A stretch of 64,000 nt of DNA from VAXT01 sp963698015 (GTDB taxonomy: Bacteria; Actinomycetota; Thermoleophilia; Gaiellales; Gaiellaceae): positions 1,612,001 through 1,676,000 of the forward strand of contig OY969109.1 in assembly GCA_963698015.1 (NCBI GenBank), given 5' to 3'. A program made the translations under genes and the position numbers. Within the stretch, counting starts at the first letter, position 1. The number at the start of each line of letters is the position of its first letter. A model generated the notes under the pieces. That model had not been told where the DNA came from, did no database searches, and saw only the letters and a list, made by a program, of their open reading frames with translations. Shown in pieces: positions 27,219-35,473 of the stretch.

Positions 27219-28113
27219 GCCGAAGCAGGTTCTCGGGCACGCGGTCTCCTTCCCAGCGGTAGCGCGACTCCATCGTCGACTCGACTCCGCCCAGGCTCGT
27301 GGCGTTCTTGATCAGGCGGGTCGACGTCTCGACCGTGCGTGCGTCGCCGTCGACGTCGAACGAGAGCAGGCCGCCGAAGCCGGGATAGCGGACGCGTTCG
27401 ACCTTCGGATGACCCTCGAGTCGCCGCACGATCTCCTGCGCGGACTCGGTCTGGCGGCGAACGCGCACTTCGAGCGTCTTGAGCCCGCGGAGCAGAAGGT
27501 AGGCGGGGTCGGGCGCGGCGACGATTCCGGTTCGGGAGCGGAACTCCCGCAGGCGGCCTGCGGTCGCGGGGTCACGGCAGATGACCGCGCCAAGCAGTAC
27601 ATCCGAGTGTCCCCCGAGGTACTTCGTCGCGCTGTGCAGGACGAGGTCGGCGCCGTGCTCGAGCGGGCGCAGGTTGACCGGTGTCGCCGCGGTCGAGTCG
27701 ACCAGCACGGGAGCGGCGTGCGAGGCTGCGGCTTCGAAGTCGGGCATCGTCAGGAACGGGTTCGACGGCGCCTCGAGCCAGACGAGCTGCACGCCCTCCG
27801 GCGGCGGCCCGGTCTGGTCGAACTCGACGTGCTTCAGCCCCCAGCGCTCGAAGATCCGGAACATCGTCGGCGTTCCGTAGTAGCAGCCCTCGGCGACCGC
27901 GATCGTGTCGCCCGGGCCCAGCAGTCCTAGCACGACGGAGGTCGCAGCTCCGGTGCCCGACGAGAACAGGAGCGCCTCGCCGCCGTCGAGCTCACCGAGT
28001 GCCTGCTCCGCTGCGACGCCCGTCGGGTGTGCATAGCGCTGGTAGTAGAACTCGCCCAGTTCGCCGTCCTCGTACGGCCACAGCGTCGAACGATCGACCG
28101 GCGGAAGTCCCAT
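27154..28113 (-). CDS. Cys/Met metabolism PLP-dependent enzyme (cystathionine gamma-synthase family)
   Basis: A 319-residue fold-type I PLP enzyme. The PLP lysine is Lys164 in SATKYLGGHSD; the ring-stacking region is SSGTGAATSVVLGLL and the Asp that holds the PLP nitrogen is Asp139 in VLVDSTAATPVNLRP. The C-terminus has ESRYRWEGDRVPENLLRLSVGLED, the family ending. It is about 60 residues shorter than typical cystathionine gamma-synthase or lyase, with most of the loss in the N-terminal arm that normally contacts the neighbouring subunit. Exact reaction (synthase, beta-lyase or gamma-lyase) cannot be told. Confidence 0.8.
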   Translation of the reverse strand: MGLPPVDRSTLWPYEDGELGEFYYQRYAHPTGVAAEQALGELDGGEALLFSSGTGAATSVVLGLLGPGDTIAVAEGCYYGTPTMFRIFERWGLKHVEFDQTGPPPEGVQLVWLEAPSNPFLTMPDFEAAASHAAPVLVDSTAATPVNLRPLEHGADLVLHSATKYLGGHSDVLLGAVICRDPATAGRLREFRSRTGIVAAPDPAYLLLRGLKTLEVRVRRQTESAQEIVRRLEGHPKVERVRYPGFGGLLSFDVDGDARTVETSTRLIKNATSLGGVESTMESRYRWEGDRVPENLLRLSVGLEDVDELWTDLDQALPA

Positions 28114-28141
28114 CGGCCCGACTGTACTAGGCTCCTTCGCC

Positions 28142-29707
28142 GTGGCAGAGCCAGACGAATCGACCCAGGGGAAGCTCGAGCAACTCGAGAAGCTGCGGGA
28201 CGAGACGCTGCATGCGGGGAGCGAGCAGGCTGTCGCGCGGCAGCGGGAGCAGGGCAAGCTGCTGGCGCGCGAGCGGGCCGAGAAGCTGCTCGATCCGGGC
28301 TCGTTCGTCGAGCTCGATCGCTACGTGCGGCACCGGAACCCACTGTTCGGGATGATGGATCGGAGGCCGTACGGCGATGCGGTCGTGACCGGCTACGGGA
28401 CGATCTTCGGCCGCAAGGTCTTCGTCTTCTCCCAGGACTTCACGATTTTCGGCGGGTCTCTCTCGGAGTCCTTCGCCGAGAAGATCTGCAAGGTCATGGA
28501 CATGGCCGCGAAGTACGGCTGTCCCGTGATCGGGATCAACGACTCGGGCGGGGCCCGGATCCAGGAGGGCGTCGTGTCGCTTGCCGGCTACGCGGAGATC
28601 TTCTGGCGCAACGTCCAGGCCTCGGGCGTCGTCCCGCAGATCTCGCTCGTGATGGGGCCGACCGCGGGCGGGGCCGTCTACTCGCCGGCGATGACCGACT
28701 TCGTGCTCATGGTCGAGGGGACGTCGTACATGTTCATCACGGGGCCCGACGTGGTGAAGACGGTCACCGGCGAGGAGGTCAGCTTCGAGGAGCTCGGCGG
28801 CGCGGCGACACACGCGGCGAAGTCGGGTGTCGCGCAGTTCATCTCGCCGAGCGAGGAGGCGTGCCTCGAGGACGCGCGCTACCTGCTCTCGTTCCTGCCG
28901 CAGAACAACCTCGACGCGCCGGCCTTCTTCGAGCCGTCCGACCCCGTCGATCGCGAGGACGCCGAGCTCGACACCCTGATCCCGGACAACCCGAACAAGC
29001 CGTACGACATGAAGGACGTCGTGCGGCGTGTCGTCGACGACGGCGAGTTCCTCGAGGTGCACGAACGGTTCGCGGAGAACATCGTGTGCGGGTTCGCGCG
29101 GCTCGGCGGCCATTCGGTGGGGATCGTCGGGAACCAGCCGCGGGCGCTCGCGGGCGTGCTCGACATCGACTCGTCCGTGAAGGCGGCGCGCTTCGTGCGG
29201 ACGTGCGACGCGTTCAACATCCCGCTCGTCACGTTCGTCGATGTTCCCGGATTTCTGCCGGGCACCGCTCAGGAGTGGGGCGGGATCATCCGCCACGGGG
29301 CGAAGCTGCTGTACGCGTACTGCGAGGCGACCGTGCCCAAGCTCGCCGTGATCACGCGCAAGGCGTACGGAGGCGCGTACGACGTCATGAGCTCGAAGCA
29401 CATTCGCGCCGACTTCAACGTCGCGTGGCCGACGGCCGAGGTCGCCGTGATGGGGCCCGAGGGGGCGGTGAACATCGTCTTCCGGAAGGAGCTCGAGGAG
29501 GCCGACGACCCGGAAGCGCGGCGCGCGGAGCTCGTTCACGAGTATCGGGAGCAGTTCGCGAACCCGTACGTGGCGGCCGAGCGCGGGTACGTCGACGACG
29601 TGATCGAGCCGAGGCGCACGCGTCCGGTGCTGATCGACGCGTTGGGCACGGCGCTCACGAAGCGCGAGCCGAGGCCGCGGCGCAAGCACGGGAACATCCC
29701 GCTCTAG
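28142..29707 (+). CDS. pccB: Acyl-CoA carboxylase carboxyltransferase beta subunit (propionyl-CoA carboxylase type)
   Basis: A 521-residue carboxyltransferase with both crotonase-like halves. N-terminal oxyanion glycines appear in NDSGGARIQEGV and GPTAGGAVYSPAMTDF; the C-terminal half has DVPGFLPGTAQEWGG and AYGGAYDVMSSKH, and it ends in the family KHGNIPL tail. The motifs match PccB/AccD-type subunits that accept propionyl- or acetyl-CoA. The alpha chain with biotin is encoded 4 kb away at 33704. The GTG start lies 28 bp from the divergent PLP enzyme gene. Confidence 0.93.
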   Translation: MAEPDESTQGKLEQLEKLRDETLHAGSEQAVARQREQGKLLARERAEKLLDPGSFVELDRYVRHRNPLFGMMDRRPYGDAVVTGYGTIFGRKVFVFSQDFTIFGGSLSESFAEKICKVMDMAAKYGCPVIGINDSGGARIQEGVVSLAGYAEIFWRNVQASGVVPQISLVMGPTAGGAVYSPAMTDFVLMVEGTSYMFITGPDVVKTVTGEEVSFEELGGAATHAAKSGVAQFISPSEEACLEDARYLLSFLPQNNLDAPAFFEPSDPVDREDAELDTLIPDNPNKPYDMKDVVRRVVDDGEFLEVHERFAENIVCGFARLGGHSVGIVGNQPRALAGVLDIDSSVKAARFVRTCDAFNIPLVTFVDVPGFLPGTAQEWGGIIRHGAKLLYAYCEATVPKLAVITRKAYGGAYDVMSSKHIRADFNVAWPTAEVAVMGPEGAVNIVFRKELEEADDPEARRAELVHEYREQFANPYVAAERGYVDDVIEPRRTRPVLIDALGTALTKREPRPRRKHGNIPL

Positions 29708-29854
29708 CTAGGCCGTCGTCGCCCCGTCCTCTTCAGCCAAGGCCCGCCCGCCGGGGCCGGTACCCATGACCTCCTCCCCGATGCGATCGTAGCGAGGAAA
29801 ACCGCACGCGTGGGTGACGGGAGCGTGACGAATGTGTGCCGTTCTCGGGGCGGC

Positions 29855-31648
29855 TTACGAAGCGACCGCGACGGCGAGGTCGCCCTCGGCTTCGAGCTCG
29901 AGCTCTTCGGCGAGTGCGGCTACGACCGCCGGGTCGAACTGCGTCCCGGCGCAGCGCTCGAGCTCGGCGAGCGCGTCCGCCTGCGTCAGGCGACCGCGGT
30001 AGACCCGATCCGACGTCATTGCGTCGTACGCGTCGACCACGAAGATGATCCGCGCACCGAGCGGGATCTCGTTCCCCGGCAGGCGATCGGGATACCCGCG
30101 CCCGTCCCAGCGCTCATGGTGGTGCAGGATCCAGTCGGCCACCGGCTCGATCCCGAGGCTGTCGAGCATCCGGAACCCGATCTGCGGGTGACGCTCGAGC
30201 ACGAGCCGTTCGGGCCCGGTCAGCGGTCCGGGCTTGCGCAGGATCTCCTCGGGGATCGCGAGCTTGCCGAGGTCGTGCAGGCTGCCGGCGAGCCGCGCGA
30301 GCTCGATCTGCTCCTGGTCGAGGCCGAGGCGCGCCGCAACACGGGCCGCGAGGTCGGCCACGCGCGCCGAATGGCTGCCCGTGTACGTGTCGCGAAGGTC
30401 GACCGCCTTCGCCAGGCTCGCGGCGGCCCTGAACCGTGCCGCCCGGTCAGGGCCGGTCGCGAGTTTCCTGAGCTCTGCGAGCTCAACCACGTCGGGCCGA
30501 TAGACGTGCACCCGATTCTTTCCGTTCTCCTTGGCCCAGTAGAGCGCGCTGTCCGCGAGGCGGATCAGCTCGCCCCGGTCAGGCGCCTGGCGCGGGAAGG
30601 TCGCGACACCGGCGGAGACGGTCACCGAGCCGATGTGCTCCAGACCGAGCTGCGAGATCCGCTCGACGATCGCGCCCGCGGTCTTCACGGCCTCGCTCTC
30701 GTCGTAGTCGGGGAGCATGAGCGCGAACTCGTCGCCGCCGAGCCTGAACGCCTCGCCGTTCTGGCGGAGAGTCGTCGCGAGCCGGGACAGCACGCGGTCG
30801 CCGGCGGGGTGACCGAAGAGGTCGTTCACGCGCTTGAAGTCGTCGACGTCGACGAGGCAGAGGCTGAAGCTGCGCTCGTTTCGCTCGGCCTCGATCAGCT
30901 CGCGCTCGAGCCGGTCGTGGAAATGTCTGTGGTTGCCGAGCCCGGTCAGCGGATCGGTCAACGCGAGCTTCATCGCGCGGAGAGCGCGGTAGGTCGAGCG
31001 CTGGTAGAGGGCGATCGCGAGCAGCGGGCCGACGAGCGCCGCGGACAGAAGCGGCGAGCGCTGCCAGAGGACGACCAGCATCAGCGCGGCCGACGCCATC
31101 AGCGCGAAGACGATGATCGTCCAGCGGAGGCTGGAGCGGATGAGCTCGAAGAACGGCCGTCGGGAGGTAGCGGCCACGACGAGCGAGATGAGAACGAGGT
31201 TGATCCCGTACTGGGTCGAGGCCGACACACCGACTTTGGAGATCAGCGCGTCGGTTCCATCACCGTGGATGAAGCTGACCAGGGCGCCGCCGACCGCGGC
31301 TGCGCCTGCGAACACCGAGCCGTTGTAGCCGATCCGGATCAGCGGGCGGTGCTCGGTCAGCTGGATCAGGACCGGCGCCGCGAAGGCAACGATCACACCG
31401 GCCGCCCAGCCGAAGAGCACGATCGCGCTTGCGGCGAAGACGAACGACAGCGAGACGCCGCCGCTGTTCGGGCCCTCGATCGGAACCGGATAGCGGCTGG
31501 CCAGCGTCGAGGCCGCGAGCAGTGCGGCGACGCCAAGCAGCATCGACGCGCTGTGACTCGTGGTCGCGAACGACCATGTTGCGAGGAGCACCGAGCCCAG
31601 GCCGAGCAGGCACACGGGCACGACGATTGGCGTGAGGCGCCGATTCAT
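29855..31648 (-). CDS. Membrane GGDEF / HD-GYP hybrid (cyclic di-GMP turnover)
   Basis: This 597-residue protein has an N-terminal block of about eight membrane helices (residues 10-235), a diguanylate cyclase domain with intact RLGGDEFALML (about 303) and an HD-GYP phosphodiesterase domain with LHDLGKLAIPEE (about 456) and HHERWDGRGYPDRLPG. It could both make and break cyclic di-GMP. The product-inhibition RxxD site five residues before GGDEF is not intact (RQNG), so feedback control may be lost. It lies just downstream of the 37-residue peptide gene on the same strand. Confidence 0.9.
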   Translation of the reverse strand: MNRRLTPIVVPVCLLGLGSVLLATWSFATTSHSASMLLGVAALLAASTLASRYPVPIEGPNSGGVSLSFVFAASAIVLFGWAAGVIVAFAAPVLIQLTEHRPLIRIGYNGSVFAGAAAVGGALVSFIHGDGTDALISKVGVSASTQYGINLVLISLVVAATSRRPFFELIRSSLRWTIIVFALMASAALMLVVLWQRSPLLSAALVGPLLAIALYQRSTYRALRAMKLALTDPLTGLGNHRHFHDRLERELIEAERNERSFSLCLVDVDDFKRVNDLFGHPAGDRVLSRLATTLRQNGEAFRLGGDEFALMLPDYDESEAVKTAGAIVERISQLGLEHIGSVTVSAGVATFPRQAPDRGELIRLADSALYWAKENGKNRVHVYRPDVVELAELRKLATGPDRAARFRAAASLAKAVDLRDTYTGSHSARVADLAARVAARLGLDQEQIELARLAGSLHDLGKLAIPEEILRKPGPLTGPERLVLERHPQIGFRMLDSLGIEPVADWILHHHERWDGRGYPDRLPGNEIPLGARIIFVVDAYDAMTSDRVYRGRLTQADALAELERCAGTQFDPAVVAALAEELELEAEGDLAVAVAS

Positions 31649-31674
31649 GGCTCCCCCTCTCCTACCTCAGCCGC

Positions 31675-31788
31675 CTACCACTCCCAGTTGTCGAAGAACC
31701 ACTCGGCGTAACCGCTCGCGAGCGCGGCGGTCAGCACGAGCGCCAGAAGGACCAGGACAGCTGTGAAACGGGGCTTCCATTCGAGCAC
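31675..31788 (-). CDS. 37-residue single-pass membrane peptide
   Basis: A tiny gene with a GTG start preceded at 8 bp by a strong GGGAGG site. The product has a short charged start (LEWKPR), one membrane helix (FTAVLVLLALVLTAALASGY) and an aromatic acidic tail (AEWFFDNWEW). The clear ribosome site, good hydrophobic profile and position 26 bp before the GGDEF/HD-GYP gene support reality. Similar small tryptophan-ended peptides occur in actinobacterial genomes by memory, without a known function. Confidence 0.6.
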   Translation of the reverse strand: MLEWKPRFTAVLVLLALVLTAALASGYAEWFFDNWEW

Positions 31789-31825
31789 TTTCGTTTCCTC
31801 CCAGGTCAGAAGTGCAGTCCAACGA

Positions 31826-31871
31826 TTTTCCCGGCAGCAAAGCCCCGGGTAATCACCCATTCGGGGGAAAA
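31826..31871 (-). promoter_or_regulatory. Structured leader candidate upstream of the 37-residue peptide
   Basis: Between the NlpC/P60 stop and the peptide start, the minus strand can form an outer 7-bp stem (TTTTCCC with GGGAAAA) enclosing a GGGT-GATT-ACCC hairpin and a loop GGGGCTTTGCTGCC. It does not end in a U-run, so it is not an ordinary terminator. It resembles a small cis-acting RNA. I could not match it to a named riboswitch class. The 114-bp gap has no other feature. Confidence 0.35.
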
Positions 31872-31902
31872 CTCGTGTCCTGAAGGAACGGTTTCAGCGC
31901 GG

Positions 31903-32928
31903 CTACAGGCCGGCTTCGGCGAGCGGGCGACGGCCCCAGGCGAGGCGACGCTGGTACCAGCCGCTCACCTGTTCGAGGGCCACGCCGTACCCCGACGACT
32001 CGATCAGCCAGCCGTTCCCGAGGTAGACGCCGACGTGGTCGATCCGTGCCGGCCGCGCGCGCGGGCCGCCGGGCCCGAAGAACATCAGGTCGGCCGGTGC
32101 CAGCCGCGCCGGCTTGATCCTCAGGCGGCGCGGGACTTCGCCGGCCATCGCCGCGGCGGTCCGGCCGCGCAAGATGCCCGCCAGCTGCGGGGCGCCCGGA
32201 TACGACTGCACCTTGTAGACGCGCCAGGCGAAGCCCGAGCAGTCGAACCCGCCCTGCGGCTGAGCCCCGTACGGCGATTGCGGCCGCTCGAACTCGCCGC
32301 CCCACACGTACGGGTACCCGATGAACCTGACGGCGGTCGTGAGCACGCGCTGCTGCCACGTGGTGAGCACGGGCAGCTCGAAGGTCGCGGCTTCGTCCTC
32401 GACCTGTGCCTTCTCCGACTCGGACACGCTCAGGAGGCGGGCCACCGAGTACGCGGCTTCCGCGCGCGGCGCCGGGTCGTTGGGGAGCCGCTCGAGGGTG
32501 TCCTGGCCGGCCGGATGGTTCGTGCGCAGGCCGAGGAGGCGCGCCACGACCTCGGTCCCGAAGCGCGCCGGAGGACGAAGTCCCGCCCCGGACGCAGCGT
32601 CATAGAACACGGCCGCGTCGTCGCTCAGGTCGAGCACGCGGACGAGGCGCGCGTCGAGCTGGGCCATCGTCACGGGAGCCGTGGGGTCGGCTGCCGGGCG
32701 CGGCGGTTCCTGCGTGAGCGCGGCGACGATGTCGGCGAGCTCCCCCTGGGTGAGCGGGTCGTTCGGCCGGAATGAGCCGACGCTTCTCGCCATCAGGCCG
32801 TGCGCGACGACGAGCCTGATCTGGGGCTGAGCCCACGAGCGGCTCGTTCTCGCCGGAGACGCTGCCGCGGTGGTCGCAAGACCCGCGACCAGGCAGGCGA
32901 GCACGGTGAGCAGGCGCAGAGGTCTCAC
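31903..32928 (-). CDS. Secreted NlpC/P60 peptidoglycan hydrolase with SLH-like repeats
   Basis: A 341-residue exported protein: signal peptide (residues 1-23, LTVLACLVAGLATTAAA), a region with SLH-like segments (SFRPNDPLTQGELADIVAAL and a second before residue 170), then a C-terminal NlpC/P60 domain with catalytic Cys230 in GGFDCSGFAWRVY and His298 in ARIDHVGVYLGNG. Such enzymes cut peptide stems in peptidoglycan during growth or division. SLH repeats would hold it at the wall. It is divergent from the small epsilon-like gene with a 47-bp gap. Confidence 0.87.
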   Translation of the reverse strand: MRPLRLLTVLACLVAGLATTAAASPARTSRSWAQPQIRLVVAHGLMARSVGSFRPNDPLTQGELADIVAALTQEPPRPAADPTAPVTMAQLDARLVRVLDLSDDAAVFYDAASGAGLRPPARFGTEVVARLLGLRTNHPAGQDTLERLPNDPAPRAEAAYSVARLLSVSESEKAQVEDEAATFELPVLTTWQQRVLTTAVRFIGYPYVWGGEFERPQSPYGAQPQGGFDCSGFAWRVYKVQSYPGAPQLAGILRGRTAAAMAGEVPRRLRIKPARLAPADLMFFGPGGPRARPARIDHVGVYLGNGWLIESSGYGVALEQVSGWYQRRLAWGRRPLAEAGL

Positions 32929-32975
32929 GCCCCCGACATCGTCGGATCCGCGCGCGAGCTTTAGTCTCTCCCGCC

Positions 32976-33188
32976 ATGGAGATCGAGATCACGCCTGACC
33001 CCTCGCCGGAGGAGCGCGCGGCCCTGCTGGCGGCGCTCGCCGAGCGGGACCAGGGCCAGGCCCAGAGCTACGGAAGCGTCTGGCGGCTCGCCGGGCTGCT
33101 CGAGAACGTCGATTCGGCCGATTTCGCGCCTTGCGCCGAGCCCGCAGTGGGATCGCCTCGCAGCAACCGCGGCGCGAGCCGCGCGTAG
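32976..33188 (+). CDS. Small protein resembling acyl-CoA carboxylase epsilon subunit
   Basis: A 70-residue protein whose first 46 residues (EITPDPSPEERAALLAALAE and SVWRLAGLLENV) look like the short epsilon subunits that activate actinobacterial acyl-CoA carboxylases; those also begin with a PTPEELAAL helix and end with a Trp-Arg segment. The alpha chain gene lies 0.5 kb downstream, which fits. The last 24 residues look unstructured and coincide with a 121-bp overlap with the convergent pgsA gene. No ribosome site is clear. Resemblance is by eye. Confidence 0.5.
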   Translation: MEIEITPDPSPEERAALLAALAERDQGQAQSYGSVWRLAGLLENVDSADFAPCAEPAVGSPRSNRGASRA

Positions 33189-33682
33189 TCGAGCCCCGAG
33201 ACCCAGGTCAGGATGAGCGCGACGACGAGTGCCCACTCGGCGATCCTGTCGTCGAACGCGCCCGCGGCGGCGAGCCCGCCCAGGCCGGCGGCAACGGCCT
33301 GTGTCCAGGTCTTGAGGCGTCCGAGGTCGCGCGCTTCGAGAACGACGCCGCGCTCGAGCGCGGCCAGGCGCAGGCCCGAGACGAGCAGCTCGCGCGCGAC
33401 GATCGCGGCCACGATCCAGCCCGTGAAGACGCCTCGGCCGACGAGGACGATCATGACCGTGAGCACGAGCAGCTTGTCCGCCACCGGATCGAGCAGCGAC
33501 CCGAGCGCGGAAGTCCGGCCGCTCCGCCGGGCGAGGCGGCCGTCGAACCAGTCGGTCGCCATTGCGAGCGCGAACAGCGCCGTAGCCCAGTAGTCGTGGT
33601 TCGGGAAGTCCCAGACGTAGAGCAACACGACGAACGGCACGGCCGCGGCCCGCGCCAGGGTCAGCTGGTCGGCGAAGCTCAC
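33068..33682 (-). CDS. pgsA: CDP-diacylglycerol-glycerol-3-phosphate 3-phosphatidyltransferase
   Basis: A 204-residue membrane enzyme making phosphatidylglycerol phosphate. It carries the full CDP-alcohol phosphotransferase motif D-G-x2-A-R-x8-G-x3-D-x3-D at residues 47-69 and four to five membrane helices. The N-terminus FADQLTLARAAAVPF is typical of PgsA. GTG 33682 was chosen because family similarity begins at once; longer frames run antisense to the carboxylase gene. The C-terminal 30 residues are Ser/Ala-rich and overlap the small epsilon-like gene in antisense. Confidence 0.88.
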   Translation of the reverse strand: MSFADQLTLARAAAVPFVVLLYVWDFPNHDYWATALFALAMATDWFDGRLARRSGRTSALGSLLDPVADKLLVLTVMIVLVGRGVFTGWIVAAIVARELLVSGLRLAALERGVVLEARDLGRLKTWTQAVAAGLGGLAAAGAFDDRIAEWALVVALILTWVSGLDYARLAPRLLRGDPTAGSAQGAKSAESTFSSSPASRQTLP

Positions 33683-33703
33683 GGATTGGAGAATACGCGG
33701 GAG

Positions 33704-35473
33704 ATGAAGCCCTTCACCAAGATTCTGGTCGCCAACCGCGGCGAGATCGCAGTTCGCATCTGCCGGTCGCTCCGCGAGCTGGAGATCGCGTCGGTCGCGA
33801 TCTACTCGGTAGCCGACCGTGGATCTCTCCACGCAGCGTTCGCGGACGAGGCGTATCTCGTCGGCCCCGGGACGCCTGCCGAGAGCTACCTGAACCAGGA
33901 GCGGATCATCGACGCCGCGCAGCGGTCCGGCGCCGAGGCGGTTCATCCCGGGTACGGGTTTCTCGCCGAGAACGCCGACTTCGCGCGTGCCGTCGAGACT
34001 GCCGGGCTCGTCTGGATCGGCCCTCCGCCGGAGGCGATGGAGCTGATGGGCTCCAAGGTTGCGGCGCGCCAGACGATGAGCGCCGCCGGCGTCCCGATCA
34101 TCCCCGGCACGACCGAGCCCGTCGAAACTGCCGCCGACGTTCGCCGGCTCGGCGACGAGATCGGCTGGCCGATCGCGATCAAGGCCTCGGCCGGCGGCGG
34201 AGGGAAGGGCCTCAAGGTCGTCGCCTCGGCGGACGAGGTCGAGCGCGCGTTCGAGGCCGCTCGCCGCGAAGGGCAGGCGTACTTCTCCGACTCGGCCGTC
34301 TACGTCGAGCGCTACCTCGACGACCCGCGTCACGTCGAGGTGCAGGTGCTCGCCGACGGACACGGATCCGTGATCCATCTCGGCGAGCGCGACTGCACGA
34401 TCCAGCGCCGCCACCAGAAGCTCGTCGAGGAGACGCCTTCCCCGGCCGTCGACGAGGAGCTCCGCGCCGAGATCGGCCGGATCGCGGTCGACGCCGCCCG
34501 TGCCGTCGGGTACCGCTCGGCGGGGACGATCGAAGGCCTCCTCTCGAGCGAGGGCGAGTACTTCTTCCTCGAGATGAACACGCGCCTCCAGGTCGAGCAC
34601 ACGGTCACCGAGCTCGTGACAGGCCTCGATCTCGTCCGCGAGCAGGTGCTGATCGCGGCCGGTGAGCCGCTATCGCTGAGCCAGGAGGACGTTCGGCTGA
34701 ACGGGCACGCGATCGAGTGCCGGATCAACGCCGAGGATCCGTCCGCCGGCTTCCTGCCCGCGCCCGGGCGGATCACGGGCTACCGGGAGCCGGCCGGCCC
34801 CGGGGTGAGGGTCGACTCGGGAGTCAGGGAAGGCAGCGAGGTCGTCGGGCTGTACGACCCGCTGGTCGCGAAGCTCTGCGTTCACGACGTCGACCGCGAG
34901 CACGCGAGACGGCGAATGCTCCGGGCGCTCGCGGAGTACGAGATCGAAGGAGTCACGACACTCGTTGGCTTCCACCGCGCGCTGCTCGGCCACGCGTGCT
35001 TCGGCGCGGGCGAGACGTGCCACGGGATCGTCGAATCGGAGGAGCTTGCCGAACAAGCTGAGCAGTTGTCTCATTTGACAACGAGCGTACCGGCGGCGTC
35101 GGACGGACGCCTTCAAGGGCGGAACATCCGGGCCGAGATCGAGGGTCGCCGCTTCGACGTCACGCTGCTCGAGCCCGAGCCGCCGCACGCCGAGCTCGCG
35201 CGGCGCCGGCGACACCGGGACGCACAGCAGGGCCACCACGGCGCTGCCCGCGACGCGATCGTCACGCCCATGCAGGGGACCGTGCTCGCCGTCGAGGTCG
35301 CCGAGGGCGACGAGGTCGTGCCGGGCCAGGTCGTGATCGTCGTCGAGGCGATGAAGATGGAGAACGAGATCACGTCGCCGCGAGCAGGCATCGTGTCCGA
35401 GCTTTCCGTGGAACCGGGCCAGGCGGTCACGACGGGCCAGGTCCTCTGCCTGGTCACGCAGGACGAGGGTTGA
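33704..35473 (+). CDS. accC: Acyl-CoA carboxylase alpha chain (biotin carboxylase fused to biotin carrier)
   Basis: This 589-residue protein has a biotin carboxylase part with ILVANRGEIAVRICRSLREL at the start, HPGYGFLAEN, the ATP-grasp glycine loop KASAGGGGKGLKVV and EMNTRLQVEHTVTE, followed by a linker and a C-terminal biotinyl domain with the biotin Lys551 in VVEAMKMENEI. The fusion is the actinobacterial AccA3/PccA form. It presumably pairs with the PccB-like subunit at 28142 and the epsilon-like protein at 32976. ATG 33704 is divergent from pgsA by 21 bp; its stop overlaps the next gene. Confidence 0.95.
   Translation: MKPFTKILVANRGEIAVRICRSLRELEIASVAIYSVADRGSLHAAFADEAYLVGPGTPAESYLNQERIIDAAQRSGAEAVHPGYGFLAENADFARAVETAGLVWIGPPPEAMELMGSKVAARQTMSAAGVPIIPGTTEPVETAADVRRLGDEIGWPIAIKASAGGGGKGLKVVASADEVERAFEAARREGQAYFSDSAVYVERYLDDPRHVEVQVLADGHGSVIHLGERDCTIQRRHQKLVEETPSPAVDEELRAEIGRIAVDAARAVGYRSAGTIEGLLSSEGEYFFLEMNTRLQVEHTVTELVTGLDLVREQVLIAAGEPLSLSQEDVRLNGHAIECRINAEDPSAGFLPAPGRITGYREPAGPGVRVDSGVREGSEVVGLYDPLVAKLCVHDVDREHARRRMLRALAEYEIEGVTTLVGFHRALLGHACFGAGETCHGIVESEELAEQAEQLSHLTTSVPAASDGRLQGRNIRAEIEGRRFDVTLLEPEPPHAELARRRRHRDAQQGHHGAARDAIVTPMQGTVLAVEVAEGDEVVPGQVVIVVEAMKMENEITSPRAGIVSELSVEPGQAVTTGQVLCLVTQDEG

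Noticed and set aside
29708..29767. A 19-residue minus-strand frame after a GGAGGAGG ribosome-like site
   Set aside because: The product has no membrane helix or motif and fills the end of pccB; too short to support.
29814..29831. Two GTGACG-type heptamers at an 11-bp period upstream of nothing obvious
   Set aside because: Only two copies, differing from GTGAGCG in the core, with no -10 at the right distance and no plus-strand gene following.
31826..31871. Plus-strand GCAAAGCC...CGGG similar to the core of a cyclic di-GMP-I riboswitch
   Set aside because: No plus-strand gene follows, and the other conserved riboswitch parts are missing on this strand.
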